Source: Firmicutes bacterium UBA6806 (GTDB lineage Bacteria; Bacillota; Clostridia; Peptostreptococcales; Acidaminobacteraceae). From it: a stretch of DNA of 60,150 nucleotides. Below are positions 8,759 to 17,700 of the stretch, in pieces (the stretch's first letter is position 1; each line of letters opens with the position of its first letter). The notes under the pieces are model-generated. The model was not told the DNA's origin. It was given only the letters and a program-made list of their open reading frames with translations, and did no database searches. Made by a program: the position numbers and the translations under genes. The stretch lies in the NCBI GenBank assembly GCA_002452745.1, contig DKFC01000055.1, positions 1 through 60,150 on the forward strand, written 5' to 3'.

Positions 8759-9154
8759 ATGATTTCTTTTACACATTTCACAATTGAGGACGATAGTCCG
8801 CTCTATTTACAAATCGTAAAGCACATCAAACACGGCATTATCGCCGGAACAATTGAAAATCAGGATGAAATGCCATCAAGGAGGGTGTTATCCGCCCTTG
8901 TGGGCATCAATCCAAATACCATCCAAAAGGCCTATCGCCTCCTTGAGGACGAGCACATCATTGAGTCTCGCTCAGGTGCTAAGAGCTATATCTGTATAAC
9001 ACCTGAACGTGTTTCAAATATTCGCTCCGATATGCTTGAGGGTGAAGCCTCGGCATTTGCTCTATCCATGCAGAAAATGGGACTTTCTGAAGCTGAGGCC
9101 ACCGAGCTCATAAAACGGGTTTGGACTAAGACTTCAAAAGGAGACCAACCATGA
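8759..9154 (+). CDS. GntR-family regulator, YtrA subfamily
   Basis: A 131-residue repressor: an N-terminal winged helix (DDSPLYLQIVKHIKHGIIAG, then DEMPSRRVLSALVGINPNTIQKAYRLLE) and a short C-terminal helical tail, the layout of YtrA-type regulators that control ABC transporter operons. The ATG at 8759 is preferred because GAAAGGG lies seven bases upstream; a TTG at 8744 lies before this site. It is the first gene of a six-gene operon and overlaps the next gene by ATGA. Confidence 0.9.
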   Translation: MISFTHFTIEDDSPLYLQIVKHIKHGIIAGTIENQDEMPSRRVLSALVGINPNTIQKAYRLLEDEHIIESRSGAKSYICITPERVSNIRSDMLEGEASAFALSMQKMGLSEAEATELIKRVWTKTSKGDQP

Positions 9155-9861
9155 AAAAATACGCATCTATTTTGACACTTGCCAGCAGACCGACCCTCTA
9201 TAAGTTGATACTTCTTTTGATTGCCACAGCTGTTGTGGAATCAGCTCTATTCATGAACAGACTATCTGAGGACGCACTTTATTCCCTAGAGTCCATTATG
9301 ACTCACAGCCATGTTGCACTGGTCAGTGGTATTTCGTTTCTTATTCTCTGTATCATCCTCTGCACTGCCAACCTAGAATTATCTGGCAGCAAAGTGTCGT
9401 ATACGCTTCAAAGGCTTAGCATCAAAGAGGAGACTACCACAGTTCTCTGGGGACTTTACAACATGCTCTGTCTCGTGCTATTTTGGGCGGCGCAACTTGG
9501 AATCTCACTTTTTTTGTGCCACCTTTACATTCAGGCCACCGACCCGATATACATCAATGACCAAACTGTCTTTCTGGCCTTTTACCGCAACAACTTTCTT
9601 CACGCGCTTCTGCCACTTTCAGAAAAGACCCTTTGGTATCGAAATGCGGCGTTAATCATTTCGCTTGGCACTGCCATGACACTTTTTTCATATCATCAAA
9701 GACGCGGAGAAAAGGGCATTTTAATCTTTATATTAGCTGCCATGACGTTTTGGCTATTTCCATCACAAACTGGGGCATTTGATGGGCACTTTGTCATCAT
9801 CGTCCTTACCTTCTCGGCAACTGTCTACTCATATTTCAGCTTATTAGGGAGAAAAAAATGA
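9151..9861 (+). CDS. ABC transporter membrane subunit, first of two
   Basis: A 236-residue integral membrane protein with about six hydrophobic segments and no recognised sequence motif. Its start overlaps the gntR stop (ATGA) and its own stop overlaps the next membrane protein in the same way, showing translational coupling. From its place between a YtrA-type regulator and an ABC ATPase I infer that it forms part of the transporter channel; the substrate is unknown. Confidence 0.75.
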   Translation: MKKYASILTLASRPTLYKLILLLIATAVVESALFMNRLSEDALYSLESIMTHSHVALVSGISFLILCIILCTANLELSGSKVSYTLQRLSIKEETTTVLWGLYNMLCLVLFWAAQLGISLFLCHLYIQATDPIYINDQTVFLAFYRNNFLHALLPLSEKTLWYRNAALIISLGTAMTLFSYHQRRGEKGILIFILAAMTFWLFPSQTGAFDGHFVIIVLTFSATVYSYFSLLGRKK

Positions 9862-10355
9862 AACTGAAGCCAACAGACTATATTCCCGCCGGAATAGATT
9901 ATCATCAAGAACTTAAATGGGTTGTCTCAGGACTCATTATCAGTACCCTCTTTAGCCTTAAATATCTCATCGCCTTGGGAAATGAATACGATCGCCTGTT
10001 CCAATATGTCCACTTTAAACGCATTTTAATTGAAGGCGCTAAAATGCCCGACTATATTGATATTTTAGGAAGTAGCCTCATTGGTTTTTTCATCATCTCA
10101 CTGGCATCAGTTGGGCTGTTGGGTTATCACTACCTGTATCACTATCAGGATAGCAAGAGCATCTACCTCATGAGGCGACTTCCAAACAGATTTGAACTCC
10201 TCAAAAGATGTATTTCACTGCCTGTGGCCATCATTTTAACATCACTGGTCATTTCATTTTTACTGCTGCTAATTTACTATGTCATCTATCTAATTGCAAC
10301 ACCCGATATCTGTCTGACGCCCAATCAGTGGCAAAAGATATGGGGATTTCACTAA
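9858..10355 (+). CDS. ABC transporter membrane subunit, second of two
   Basis: A short 165-residue membrane protein with about three hydrophobic segments (about 24-45, 67-90 and 112-140), joined to the preceding gene by an ATGA overlap. It probably pairs with the 236-residue protein to make one membrane unit. The stop at 10353-10355 is 50 bp before the ATPase start; it may be a naturally short subunit, and no continuing homologous frame is evident downstream. Confidence 0.7.
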   Translation: MKLKPTDYIPAGIDYHQELKWVVSGLIISTLFSLKYLIALGNEYDRLFQYVHFKRILIEGAKMPDYIDILGSSLIGFFIISLASVGLLGYHYLYHYQDSKSIYLMRRLPNRFELLKRCISLPVAIILTSLVISFLLLLIYYVIYLIATPDICLTPNQWQKIWGFH

Positions 10356-10405
10356 ACTTCAATGACAACTTTACATCCGATTATGAAACTTATAGGAGCA
10401 TCACT

Positions 10406-11140
10406 ATGTTAGAGATAAAGGATTTGAATAAAAACTACCACACCGGAAAAAAAGCGCTGATAAATGTCAACCTTGAAATTCAACAAGGCGAAATTGTGGG
10501 CATCTTTGGAGAAAACGGCGCTGGAAAAACAACCTTGATGAAATGCATTTTAGGACTTCTATCACATAAGGGCGAGATTACATTGGATGGATCTCCCATA
10601 TCTTCTGCGAATATTTCAAGGCTCTCATTTGCCACTAGTGAGCACTCTTTTTTTCCAAACCTATCTGCAAACGGACACAAGGCGTTTTATAAAATGCACT
10701 TTCCGAAGTTCAGAGAAAAGCGATTTAACGGACTGATGACTTTTTTTGAACTGCCCACTGACAAACCCATTAAGCAGTTTTCAACAGGTCAAAAAAATCA
10801 GTTTGAAGTGATTCTCTCACTCAGTCAAGGCGCTGATTACATATTAATGGATGAGCCCTTCGCTGGGAATGACGTCTTCAATCGAGAAGATTTCTACAAA
10901 GTACTTCTCGGCATTCTAGATGCCTCTGAAACCATTTTGCTCTCAACGCATCTGTTGGAAGAAGTCGAAAAATTCATCAGCCGTGCGGTTTTAGTTAGAA
11001 AAGGGGAAATCTTAAAAGATGTAACCATTCAGTCTCTTGATGAAGCTGGCAAAACGCTCATGGGATTTGTCAAAGAATCCTATCAGTATAAATCTGACCG
11101 CGTAGTCAATGCCCTGTCTGATTTAACAGATGAACGCTAA
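10406..11140 (+). CDS. ABC transporter ATP-binding protein
   Basis: A 244-residue ATPase that would power the two membrane proteins upstream. Walker A is GENGAGKTT (about 36-44), the Q-loop region is short, the signature is FSTGQ rather than LSGGQ, Walker B is YILMDEPF followed by AGND, and the H-loop is LLSTHLLEE. The degenerate signature is usual in the YtrB-type export or envelope-stress family. The start at 10406 follows TAGGAG with seven-base spacing; an open frame extends upstream to 10208 but overlaps the preceding gene and has no domain. Confidence 0.9.
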   Translation: MLEIKDLNKNYHTGKKALINVNLEIQQGEIVGIFGENGAGKTTLMKCILGLLSHKGEITLDGSPISSANISRLSFATSEHSFFPNLSANGHKAFYKMHFPKFREKRFNGLMTFFELPTDKPIKQFSTGQKNQFEVILSLSQGADYILMDEPFAGNDVFNREDFYKVLLGILDASETILLSTHLLEEVEKFISRAVLVRKGEILKDVTIQSLDEAGKTLMGFVKESYQYKSDRVVNALSDLTDER

Positions 11141-11151
11141 GGAGAAACCTC

Positions 11152-12516
11152 ATGAAAAAAAGCCTAGTTATCGCACTCCTGCTCATTTGCCTTTCAATAG
11201 GCTTTATAGCAAGTGCCTTCTATAAAATGGATATGCAAAAAACCGCACTCACAATTGAAGAAGAAACGCTTTACGGTGACAAATCTTTTGCAAAAGGCAT
11301 CACCATGACCAGCAGAACACATGTTAATTATCACCTCTTTTGGGATACGGTCTTCACAGCAGAGAACTCAAACAGCACGTTTCGGTTTTCACAAACTGAG
11401 CGCCCAAAATCACGTGTCTATAAGCCTGAATTGTCGCTCTATACGTCTCTAAACATGGGCATGAGTGGTTTAGGTTTATTAAATGATGAAGATGATTATC
11501 TTCTAAGACCTGCAAAAGATGTGGCCAGTATGACCCTCGCTGGTGAGGTGAGAACGGAAACAGTCTATTTAAAGGATTATTATGATTTCTACCCCGTATC
11601 TGCTGACTTGATGTTTCCCGATGCTCAGGTGGAATGGACAAATTACATGCATCAGTTTTTCAGTGAATATCTCAAAATTCCAATTTTGAAATCCCAGATG
11701 CTAGAGGTCAGTATTTCAAAAAATAAAGCTGACCAAGTCACCGATATATCACTTTCAACCTTGCAAGATGACATCGCCCTATACAGCGATTCACTCTTTG
11801 ACAATAAGGCATGCTATTTTGTTGTCATGAGTTATATTGACACTTCTGAAAATCCATTTGTCCTCTCAGAGGAGGCCTCAGGCATACACATGCTGCCACT
11901 GGAGACGACGACCAATTTTATACGGCCTCTCATCAATCAAATGGAACTTGTATATCCTGTTGATCCAAGCACCTCAAAAATTTTAGATTTCGCTCAGAGC
12001 ACAGATGAAAGATACTTTTATCTCTTCACCCTCGAAGACAATGCCATCATGATCTCTGTCATCGACAAACAGGACATGACATGTGTTCAAAAACTTACGC
12101 TGAATGATGGAAAAGACCACATAGCAGATAAAGTACCACAAGGTATTAACTACCTCGTTCAACAGAATAATTTTATTATTCCTTTCTTCTCCGATGGCAA
12201 GTTCAGTTTGTTAAATGAATCCAACTCCAAGGAGGCCCCACTTTCACTTGAAATGTCTGGTCAGTTATTTGAATCCTCTCAGATGTCGTATGGTAATTTT
12301 CCTCAAATTGCAACCGCTTATGATGGTGATCGGTTGGCTATGATTTTCTATCAAGACTATTATCAGAGCTCAACTGCCAATCTACTCATCTATCGCCAGG
12401 GGCAACTTCTCTATACAGGGAGATTTCAACAGAGTACTGACAATACTGTGGACAGATACTATTCAGACGGGGTACATCCTGTGGACATTGATCCCCTGTC
12501 CATCACATTTGATTAA
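11152..12516 (+). CDS. Membrane-anchored extracytoplasmic protein of unknown function
   Basis: Not recognised as a named family. The 454-residue protein begins with one hydrophobic segment (about 4-24) followed by a long polar region rich in beta-prone stretches, with no lipobox, so it is probably anchored outside the membrane by its N-terminus. It sits 11 bp after the ABC ATPase gene behind AAGGAGAAAC. By context it may be an accessory or sensing subunit of this transporter. Confidence 0.7.
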   Translation: MKKSLVIALLLICLSIGFIASAFYKMDMQKTALTIEEETLYGDKSFAKGITMTSRTHVNYHLFWDTVFTAENSNSTFRFSQTERPKSRVYKPELSLYTSLNMGMSGLGLLNDEDDYLLRPAKDVASMTLAGEVRTETVYLKDYYDFYPVSADLMFPDAQVEWTNYMHQFFSEYLKIPILKSQMLEVSISKNKADQVTDISLSTLQDDIALYSDSLFDNKACYFVVMSYIDTSENPFVLSEEASGIHMLPLETTTNFIRPLINQMELVYPVDPSTSKILDFAQSTDERYFYLFTLEDNAIMISVIDKQDMTCVQKLTLNDGKDHIADKVPQGINYLVQQNNFIIPFFSDGKFSLLNESNSKEAPLSLEMSGQLFESSQMSYGNFPQIATAYDGDRLAMIFYQDYYQSSTANLLIYRQGQLLYTGRFQQSTDNTVDRYYSDGVHPVDIDPLSITFD

Positions 12517-12542
12517 TTACGAATTCGACGGAGGTCCATATC

Positions 12543-13403
12543 ATGAACAAAATATCAAACCGAAAATTCTTTAAAACCGTGTTGATTGGCATTTTTGCAC
12601 TGATTCTACTCAGCGCTGCTGGTGTACTTCTCTTTATTGGAAATACCCTCAAAAACGTTTCAGAAGTATCACCAACCATTATGGCGCAGTATTTGGCTGA
12701 TTATAAAGATACTGGAAACAGCGAAACTGCACTGAATGAAAAAGAGGTTAATCGTGTCGTCATATCTATTGACGAAATGAGTCCCGCTCTTTTAAATGCC
12801 TTTATTTCCACTGAAGATAAGACTTTCTGGAATCACAACGGATTCAGTTCGGAAAAACTGCTTGACACTGTAGTAGACATCTTATCTCCAAGCGTTAAAT
12901 TGGGCTCTAAAAGCACTATTACTCAACAGCTGGCTAGAAACCTATTCTTAACGGAAGTGAGAACTTCAAACGCTCTGAATCGAAAAATTCAGGAGGCCTA
13001 CTACACGATTGAATTGGAGAAAAACCTTTCCAAGGATCAAATTTTGGAAGCCTATCTCAATCAAATCTATCTAGGTGCAAGCACTTCAGGTGTTGAAGCT
13101 GCCTCAGAAAAATACTTTTCGAAAAAAGCTGATGAATTGACTGTCGTTGAAGCTGCTCTTTTGGCTGGAATTCCGAAGTCACCTGCCACTTATTCCCCAA
13201 TCTTAATAAAGAAAAGGGAGGATGTGACCATTAATGACTATGTCATGGATGACAGCGATATCCGATATGTATCCGTATTTAATCCACATTGTATCGACCG
13301 TTATCTCGTCATCATTGAGCTCATGAAACAAAACGGTTATATCACATCTTCAGAGTATCAAGCTGCCCGCTCGGCAGATATAAAAGCCCTATTGGTTCAT
13401 TGA
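12543..13403 (+). CDS. Monofunctional peptidoglycan glycosyltransferase (GT51)
   Basis: This 286-residue enzyme should polymerise lipid II into glycan strands. A single N-terminal membrane anchor (about 10-32) is followed by a GT51 domain: STEDKTFWNHNG with the catalytic Glu (about 94), GSKSTITQQLARNLFL, RKIQEAYYTIELEKNLSKDQILEAYLNQIYLG and EAALLAGIPKSPATYSP. No transpeptidase domain follows, unlike class A penicillin-binding proteins of 600 residues or more. It is the last gene of the gntR-ABC operon, 26 bp after the preceding gene, with ribosome site CGGAGG, and ends at a terminator. Its place suggests that the transporter is linked to the cell envelope. Confidence 0.9.
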   Translation: MNKISNRKFFKTVLIGIFALILLSAAGVLLFIGNTLKNVSEVSPTIMAQYLADYKDTGNSETALNEKEVNRVVISIDEMSPALLNAFISTEDKTFWNHNGFSSEKLLDTVVDILSPSVKLGSKSTITQQLARNLFLTEVRTSNALNRKIQEAYYTIELEKNLSKDQILEAYLNQIYLGASTSGVEAASEKYFSKKADELTVVEAALLAGIPKSPATYSPILIKKREDVTINDYVMDDSDIRYVSVFNPHCIDRYLVIIELMKQNGYITSSEYQAARSADIKALLVH

Positions 13404-13420
13404 TGATGAACCATTCAATT

Positions 13421-13448
13421 AAAAAAGGTAGCCTGCGGCTACCTTTTT
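13421..13448 (+). terminator. Terminator of the gntR-ABC-GT51 operon
   Basis: AGGTAGCC-TGC-GGCTACCT hairpin followed by TTTTT; the A-run on the other side could also serve the convergent gene. Confidence 0.85.
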
Positions 13449-13479
13449 ATCATATATAACTACGAGGTCAATCCTTTGC

Positions 13480-14109
13480 CTATCTGACAAAATTCATATA
13501 GACTTTGTCTTCTTGGCTTGGTGCTTCAACCGTTCCCATCCCCTGCTCTCTGAGCTTTAGCAGATATGCCATGTTCTTGCCCAAGACGCGCATAATTTGC
13601 TTGCCTTCCTCGTCCTTTTCCACATCGCCAGGTGCACCACCGTGGATGACATTCCAGTAATTTGTACTCGGCATGAGCATTTCTGCATAGTTGATATAAT
13701 TGTTTAATTGATTAAATGTTGGCAGTCCTCCTGATCTTCTAACCGCCACAACGGATGCCCCCACTTTATGGCGCAACAAGGTATTTCCAGATACAAAGAA
13801 TACCCTGTCCAAAAACGATTTCATCGTTCCTGCAATTGCGGAATAGTGGACTGGTGTTCCCAGAAGGATACCATCTGCATCCTTTATTTTTTGGATGGCT
13901 TCATTGACTGGATCGTTGTCTACAATACACTTTTCATCGTTATTTCGCTTGCATGCGCCGCAGGCTAAACAGCCTCTGATAACCGATCCGCCCACATGGA
14001 CGATCTCTACTTCTACATCTTCTTTTTCAAGCTCCTCTGCCACCATTTTCAGGGCAAGAAAGGTATTGCCTTCTTTTCTCGGACTTCCGTTAAAAGCTAT
14101 CACTTTCAT
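13480..14109 (-). CDS. Flavodoxin-fold NAD(P)H-dependent FMN reductase family protein
   Basis: A 209-residue flavoprotein of the iron-sulfur flavoprotein/WrbA-like superfamily. The N-terminal FNGSPRKEGNT loop binds FMN phosphate, GTPVHYSAIAGTMKSFLDR (about 86-104) is the second flavin segment, and a CLACGACKRNNDEKC cluster (about 48-62) resembles the compact cysteine motif that binds [4Fe-4S] in iron-sulfur flavoproteins. It probably transfers electrons to small acceptors such as oxygen, peroxide or quinone-like compounds. It appears monocistronic. Confidence 0.85.
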   Translation of the reverse strand: MKVIAFNGSPRKEGNTFLALKMVAEELEKEDVEVEIVHVGGSVIRGCLACGACKRNNDEKCIVDNDPVNEAIQKIKDADGILLGTPVHYSAIAGTMKSFLDRVFFVSGNTLLRHKVGASVVAVRRSGGLPTFNQLNNYINYAEMLMPSTNYWNVIHGGAPGDVEKDEEGKQIMRVLGKNMAYLLKLREQGMGTVEAPSQEDKVYMNFVR

Positions 14110-14220
14110 AAGAACACTCCTTATCTCTTCATATAATCGCCAATTTACCTCACGGGTTTAACCATGCTACTATTTTAACGACAAATATCTTTAAAAACAA
14201 GTGCTCCTCTATTTTATGAC

Positions 14221-14252
14221 AAAAAGATAGCACTTAATCAGTACTATCTCTT
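14221..14252 (-). terminator. Terminator downstream of pcp
   Basis: On the minus strand GATAGTAC pairs with GTGCTATC (one G-U pair) around a seven-base loop and is followed by TTTTT. Confidence 0.75.
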
Positions 14253-14290
14253 TCTATGCTTACATTATAGAATCGTTTAAGTTTAAAGGT

Positions 14291-14932
14291 TTAACAGATC
14301 GTTCCCTCAGACCGCTTTACATCCACATTCACTTCACAAGCAATCTTCACTGCAATTTCAAGTGCCTTAGCAATTGTCTGCAAATTCATACAAGGCATTG
14401 TGGGTTTATCTATTACTTGTTCTTCACTAAACGGAACGTGTATAAAGCCGCCTTTAACGCCTTGATACTTTGTGTCAATCAAGTTTAAAAGGCCATACAT
14501 AATGTGGTTGCAGACATATGTCCCTGCTGAATTAGATACACTTGCAGGAATCCCCTGATTCCTAATAGCCTCCGTGATAGCCTTAATCGGAAGTGAGCTA
14601 AAGTAAGCTACAGGTGCATTTTCTACAATTGGCATATCCACTGGTTGGTTGCCTCCATTGTCTGGAATCCTCGCATCATCCACGTTAATTGCCACTCTTT
14701 CGATACTCATGTTTGGCCTGCCACCAGCCTGTCCCACACAAATAACCACGTCTGGCATTTCTCTTTGCATAAGCTGATCCAGCGTCCTTATGGACTTGTG
14801 AAATTCTGTTGGCACTTCTTCTTTAACAACTTCAATGCCTTCAATCTGATTTGGAAGTCTCTTTACAGCTTCATAAGCTGGATTTGTCGATTCGCCACCA
14901 AACGGCGTAAACCCTGTTATCAATACCTTCAT
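14291..14932 (-). CDS. pcp: Pyroglutamyl-peptidase I
   Basis: A cytoplasmic cysteine peptidase of 213 residues that removes N-terminal pyroglutamate (5-oxoproline) from peptides. The family motifs are complete: TGFTPFGGE at the start, the catalytic Glu in ERVAIN(V)DDARIPDN, the Cys in NSAGTYVCNH and the His in GGFIHVPF. The start at 14932 has AAAGGAA seven bases upstream; the frame stays open further upstream without a ribosome site. It lies downstream of the DUF969/DUF979 membrane pair in the same direction, a recurrent neighbourhood that suggests uptake and use of pyroglutamyl peptides or 5-oxoproline. Confidence 0.95.
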   Translation of the reverse strand: MKVLITGFTPFGGESTNPAYEAVKRLPNQIEGIEVVKEEVPTEFHKSIRTLDQLMQREMPDVVICVGQAGGRPNMSIERVAINVDDARIPDNGGNQPVDMPIVENAPVAYFSSLPIKAITEAIRNQGIPASVSNSAGTYVCNHIMYGLLNLIDTKYQGVKGGFIHVPFSEEQVIDKPTMPCMNLQTIAKALEIAVKIACEVNVDVKRSEGTIC

Positions 14933-15014
14933 TTTTCCGTTCCTTTCTGTCAATAAAATAATCCGCCTTTTGATTGGAATCATTTTTCAACTTTATGTCT
15001 TGTCTTTTCCACTT

Positions 15015-15938
15015 CTAAAATGCCAAAGTGTACATGAGAACAACATGTGTCACCCATAAAATAATCGCAATTGGCGCTTGAGCAATAATAACCCGATAAG
15101 GATTTTTCGTCTCAAGGACGGCTGCTGGCACAATATTAAAATTGGCTGCCATTGGCGTCAGCAGTGTTCCACAATAACCCGCAGTTAAAGCCAATGCTCC
15201 TGCAATTGCAGGATTTGCACCTTGTGCCATGACAAATGGCACCCCGATTCCCGCTGTAATAACAGCGAAAGCCGCAAATGCATTTCCCATGATAATTGTA
15301 AAAATCGTCATCCCTGCACAGTATGCAATGACTGCCATGAGTTTGCTGTTATCTGTGATGACACTGCCGATGCCACCTGATATGACTTCACCGACACCAG
15401 CTGTTGTAAACAAGGCACCCAGTGCTGCTAAAAGCTGAGGCAAGATGCTGGAAGGGCCGACCTGCTGAAGCAGACGGCTGCCATCATAAGCGAGTTCCTC
15501 AGCGGTGGCTTTGGTGTAAACCACACCGAGGGCTGTAGAGACAAAAGCTGCGATTCCAAGGCCCACAAGAGCGCCTAAACTTGGAACAAACTGCGCTATA
15601 ATAAAGGCAACCACACCAATAGCAAGTGCTGGAATGAACAGTTTATTTTGAATTTCATTTGCCTTTTTATTTCTAAAGGCTTCATCTGAATTCTTAAGTG
15701 AGCCAAATTTAACTTTTTTTGTAGCTGCTAAAATAGACATGACCACTAATATTATACCAGAGATATAACCTGGAATGTATTTTCCAACGATAAATACAAT
15801 TCCCAAAAGTGTCCAAAATAAAGCTGTAACTTTAGCAGATGGATGTTCCTTATCCTTAATTGCATAAACCGCTGTAATAATTGAAACCAATCCGCAAAGG
15901 ACATACATCACTTCAAGCAATAGATCTTTCATCGTCAT
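15015..15938 (-). CDS. DUF979 family membrane protein
   Basis: A highly hydrophobic protein of 307 residues with about nine membrane helices, matching the DUF979 type by its length, its neighbours and the repeated GLGIAAFVSTALG-like glycine/alanine helices. Its ATG overlaps the DUF969 stop as TGATG, so the two are coupled; an ATG at 15932 is an alternative start with better spacing from AGGAG. Together with DUF969 it looks like a two-component permease. The substrate is not established; pcp downstream points to pyroglutamate-type compounds. Confidence 0.85.
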   Translation of the reverse strand: MTMKDLLLEVMYVLCGLVSIITAVYAIKDKEHPSAKVTALFWTLLGIVFIVGKYIPGYISGIILVVMSILAATKKVKFGSLKNSDEAFRNKKANEIQNKLFIPALAIGVVAFIIAQFVPSLGALVGLGIAAFVSTALGVVYTKATAEELAYDGSRLLQQVGPSSILPQLLAALGALFTTAGVGEVISGGIGSVITDNSKLMAVIAYCAGMTIFTIIMGNAFAAFAVITAGIGVPFVMAQGANPAIAGALALTAGYCGTLLTPMAANFNIVPAAVLETKNPYRVIIAQAPIAIILWVTHVVLMYTLAF

Positions 15939-16624
15939 CACTCTCCTCTCTCTGTGGATACAACTGTGGATTTATTCGCCAGTTTCCTATCGAGTAAATG
16001 ATAGTAGATGGCCGTGTACACAAATGTTATCACAGCAATTGGAACAGATGCCTTTGCAACATCAAGTGGATTTACAGCTGTTCCAAGTTCTTCGAGTGTG
16101 CCCACAATCAACAAGACACCCGCTGATGCCACAAAGACATTTTGTCCAAAGAAGTTACCGAAGTTTTCAGTTGCCGCAGCATACCCTTTGATAACCTCTT
16201 CATCATGTTCGTCCACATGTGGTTGTGACTTTTGAGCAGCTCCAAATGCCATTGGGTTAATCAACGGTCTTATAAACTGAACATGTCCCCCTAGTCTAAC
16301 CGATAAAGCCCCTGCAATTAGCCTAATCAATGTGTAAATAGACAAGACACTGCCGGCAGTGACCTTCTTCATGCCACCAATTAAATTCGCCGCCTGTTCC
16401 CTGAGTCCATATCTCTCAAGAATCCCGATAACTGGCAATGTCAAAAGAAAAAGTGACATATACCTCGTCTTCACAAATGAAGTTCCAATGACATCAAAGA
16501 TTTGGATGATGTCCATTCCCCCTACTAGACCTGTTACGATTCCTGCTGTTACCACAACAGCCAAAGTATCGTATTTTCTAATAAAGCCAATAACGATAAT
16601 TAAAATTCCGATGAGTTTTAACAT
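15938..16624 (-). CDS. DUF969 family membrane protein
   Basis: A 228-residue integral membrane protein with about six helices, matching the DUF969 family that is found paired with DUF979 in Firmicutes. The conserved polar stretch GGHVQFIRPLINPMAFGAA and the NFGNFFGQN loop could line a transport path. AAAGGAGGAAAG precedes the ATG. It is the first gene of the DUF969-DUF979-pcp group. Confidence 0.85.
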   Translation of the reverse strand: MLKLIGILIIVIGFIRKYDTLAVVVTAGIVTGLVGGMDIIQIFDVIGTSFVKTRYMSLFLLTLPVIGILERYGLREQAANLIGGMKKVTAGSVLSIYTLIRLIAGALSVRLGGHVQFIRPLINPMAFGAAQKSQPHVDEHDEEVIKGYAAATENFGNFFGQNVFVASAGVLLIVGTLEELGTAVNPLDVAKASVPIAVITFVYTAIYYHLLDRKLANKSTVVSTERGE

Positions 16625-16732
16625 AAAACTTTCCTCCTTTTCCCCGTGGTTATTTATACTTTATTTCATTTTCGTAAAATTTTCTGTAGCCCTAATACTT
16701 AATTGTTGTCAATTCACCGATGATTTTTTTGT

Positions 16733-16770
16733 AAAAACAACCTGTCTTTTATGTTGGGAAATGACAAGTT
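16733..16770 (-). terminator. Terminator downstream of the methyltransferase
   Basis: On the minus strand AACTTGTC pairs with GACAGGTT (one G-U pair) and is followed by GTTTTTAC. Confidence 0.6.
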
Positions 16771-16787
16771 TGATTAGACAGTATGCT

Positions 16788-17600
16788 CTACTCTCTATCC
16801 TTGATCGTTTCAAGAAGCTCGTCAAGTTTCGGTGTTGTGTTGAATACGGACTCTAAATCACTGTATCGTTTCAGTATTTCACTTCTTTTTCTAGGGCTGG
16901 ACGTCCCCGTCTTGACTGCTCTGACCATGACATTTTTAGGCGTCTCTGTCATGGAAACATACTCAAAAATTCTAACTTTATACCCCCTGCTTTCCAAGAT
17001 GAGCGCCCTCATCGTATCTGCCAGCATGTCGCCCAATCTCTCTCTGTAAACGCCATGCTGAGTTACGGCGCCCAGCGGGTGCTTTTTCATAGTCTTTCGC
17101 ACAGTATGCTGACAGCATGAGACTGTCATTATATAAGTGGCATCTTCCGCAATCCCCTTGGCAATAGCCATATCGGTCGCTGTATCACAAGCGTGTAAAC
17201 TATAGACAATATCTGGTCTGAATTCCAAGTTTACTTTGGCAATATCTGCGCAGATAAATGACATGTTATTCAGTCCAAGTATTTCGGCGGCTTTTCTTGA
17301 CGCCTCAATCACATGGGCATTGTAATCAATGCAGATAAACTTAACTTTTCGTTTTTGCATCACACTAAAGTAGTAATTGGAAATAAATGAAAGATAGCCC
17401 TTTCCACAGGCGCAATCCACCAAGACAATCTCACGATGTTTTGAAAGTGTCCCCACAGCTTTTTCAAGATGCCTCAGAAAATCAAATATCTGACGGTGCT
17501 TTCTTTCCCTCTCTTTATAGGTCTCACCATCAGGATTTGAAAGTCCAATCACCTTGTATATTTTTCTTAGAACCGTTTCATCAAATTTCATAGTATCCAT
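16788..17600 (-). CDS. SAM-dependent methyltransferase (Methyltransf_32-like)
   Basis: A 270-residue class I methyltransferase. The SAM-binding region VLVDCACGKGYLSF (about 57-70), the ribose-binding acidic residue in FICIDYN and the SLHACDTATDMAIA segment resemble the Methyltransf_32 group. The CC-H-x-V motif after TVSCCQH could bind metal or substrate. The acceptor (RNA, protein or small molecule) is unknown. The start at 17600 is fixed by AAAGGAGGA five bases upstream. A roughly 400-bp gene-free region with a long inverted repeat lies upstream. Confidence 0.8.
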   Translation of the reverse strand: MDTMKFDETVLRKIYKVIGLSNPDGETYKERERKHRQIFDFLRHLEKAVGTLSKHREIVLVDCACGKGYLSFISNYYFSVMQKRKVKFICIDYNAHVIEASRKAAEILGLNNMSFICADIAKVNLEFRPDIVYSLHACDTATDMAIAKGIAEDATYIMTVSCCQHTVRKTMKKHPLGAVTQHGVYRERLGDMLADTMRALILESRGYKVRIFEYVSMTETPKNVMVRAVKTGTSSPRKRSEILKRYSDLESVFNTTPKLDELLETIKDRE

Positions 17601-17700
17601 TTCTTCCTCCTTTTCTCGTAACAGCAACAGAGGGTGAAATTATAAACGCTCTGCTGCTGCCAGAAAATGAATGAATCCAATAGTGAATGAAGGATACCAT

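Noticed and set aside
10208..10405. Upstream extension of the ABC ATPase
   Set aside because: It overlaps the preceding membrane-protein gene, encodes no ABC sequence, and the ATG at 10406 has a proper TAGGAG.
9858..10405. Frameshift that truncated the second ABC membrane subunit
   Set aside because: No continuing hydrophobic frame follows before the ATPase; a naturally short subunit is simpler.
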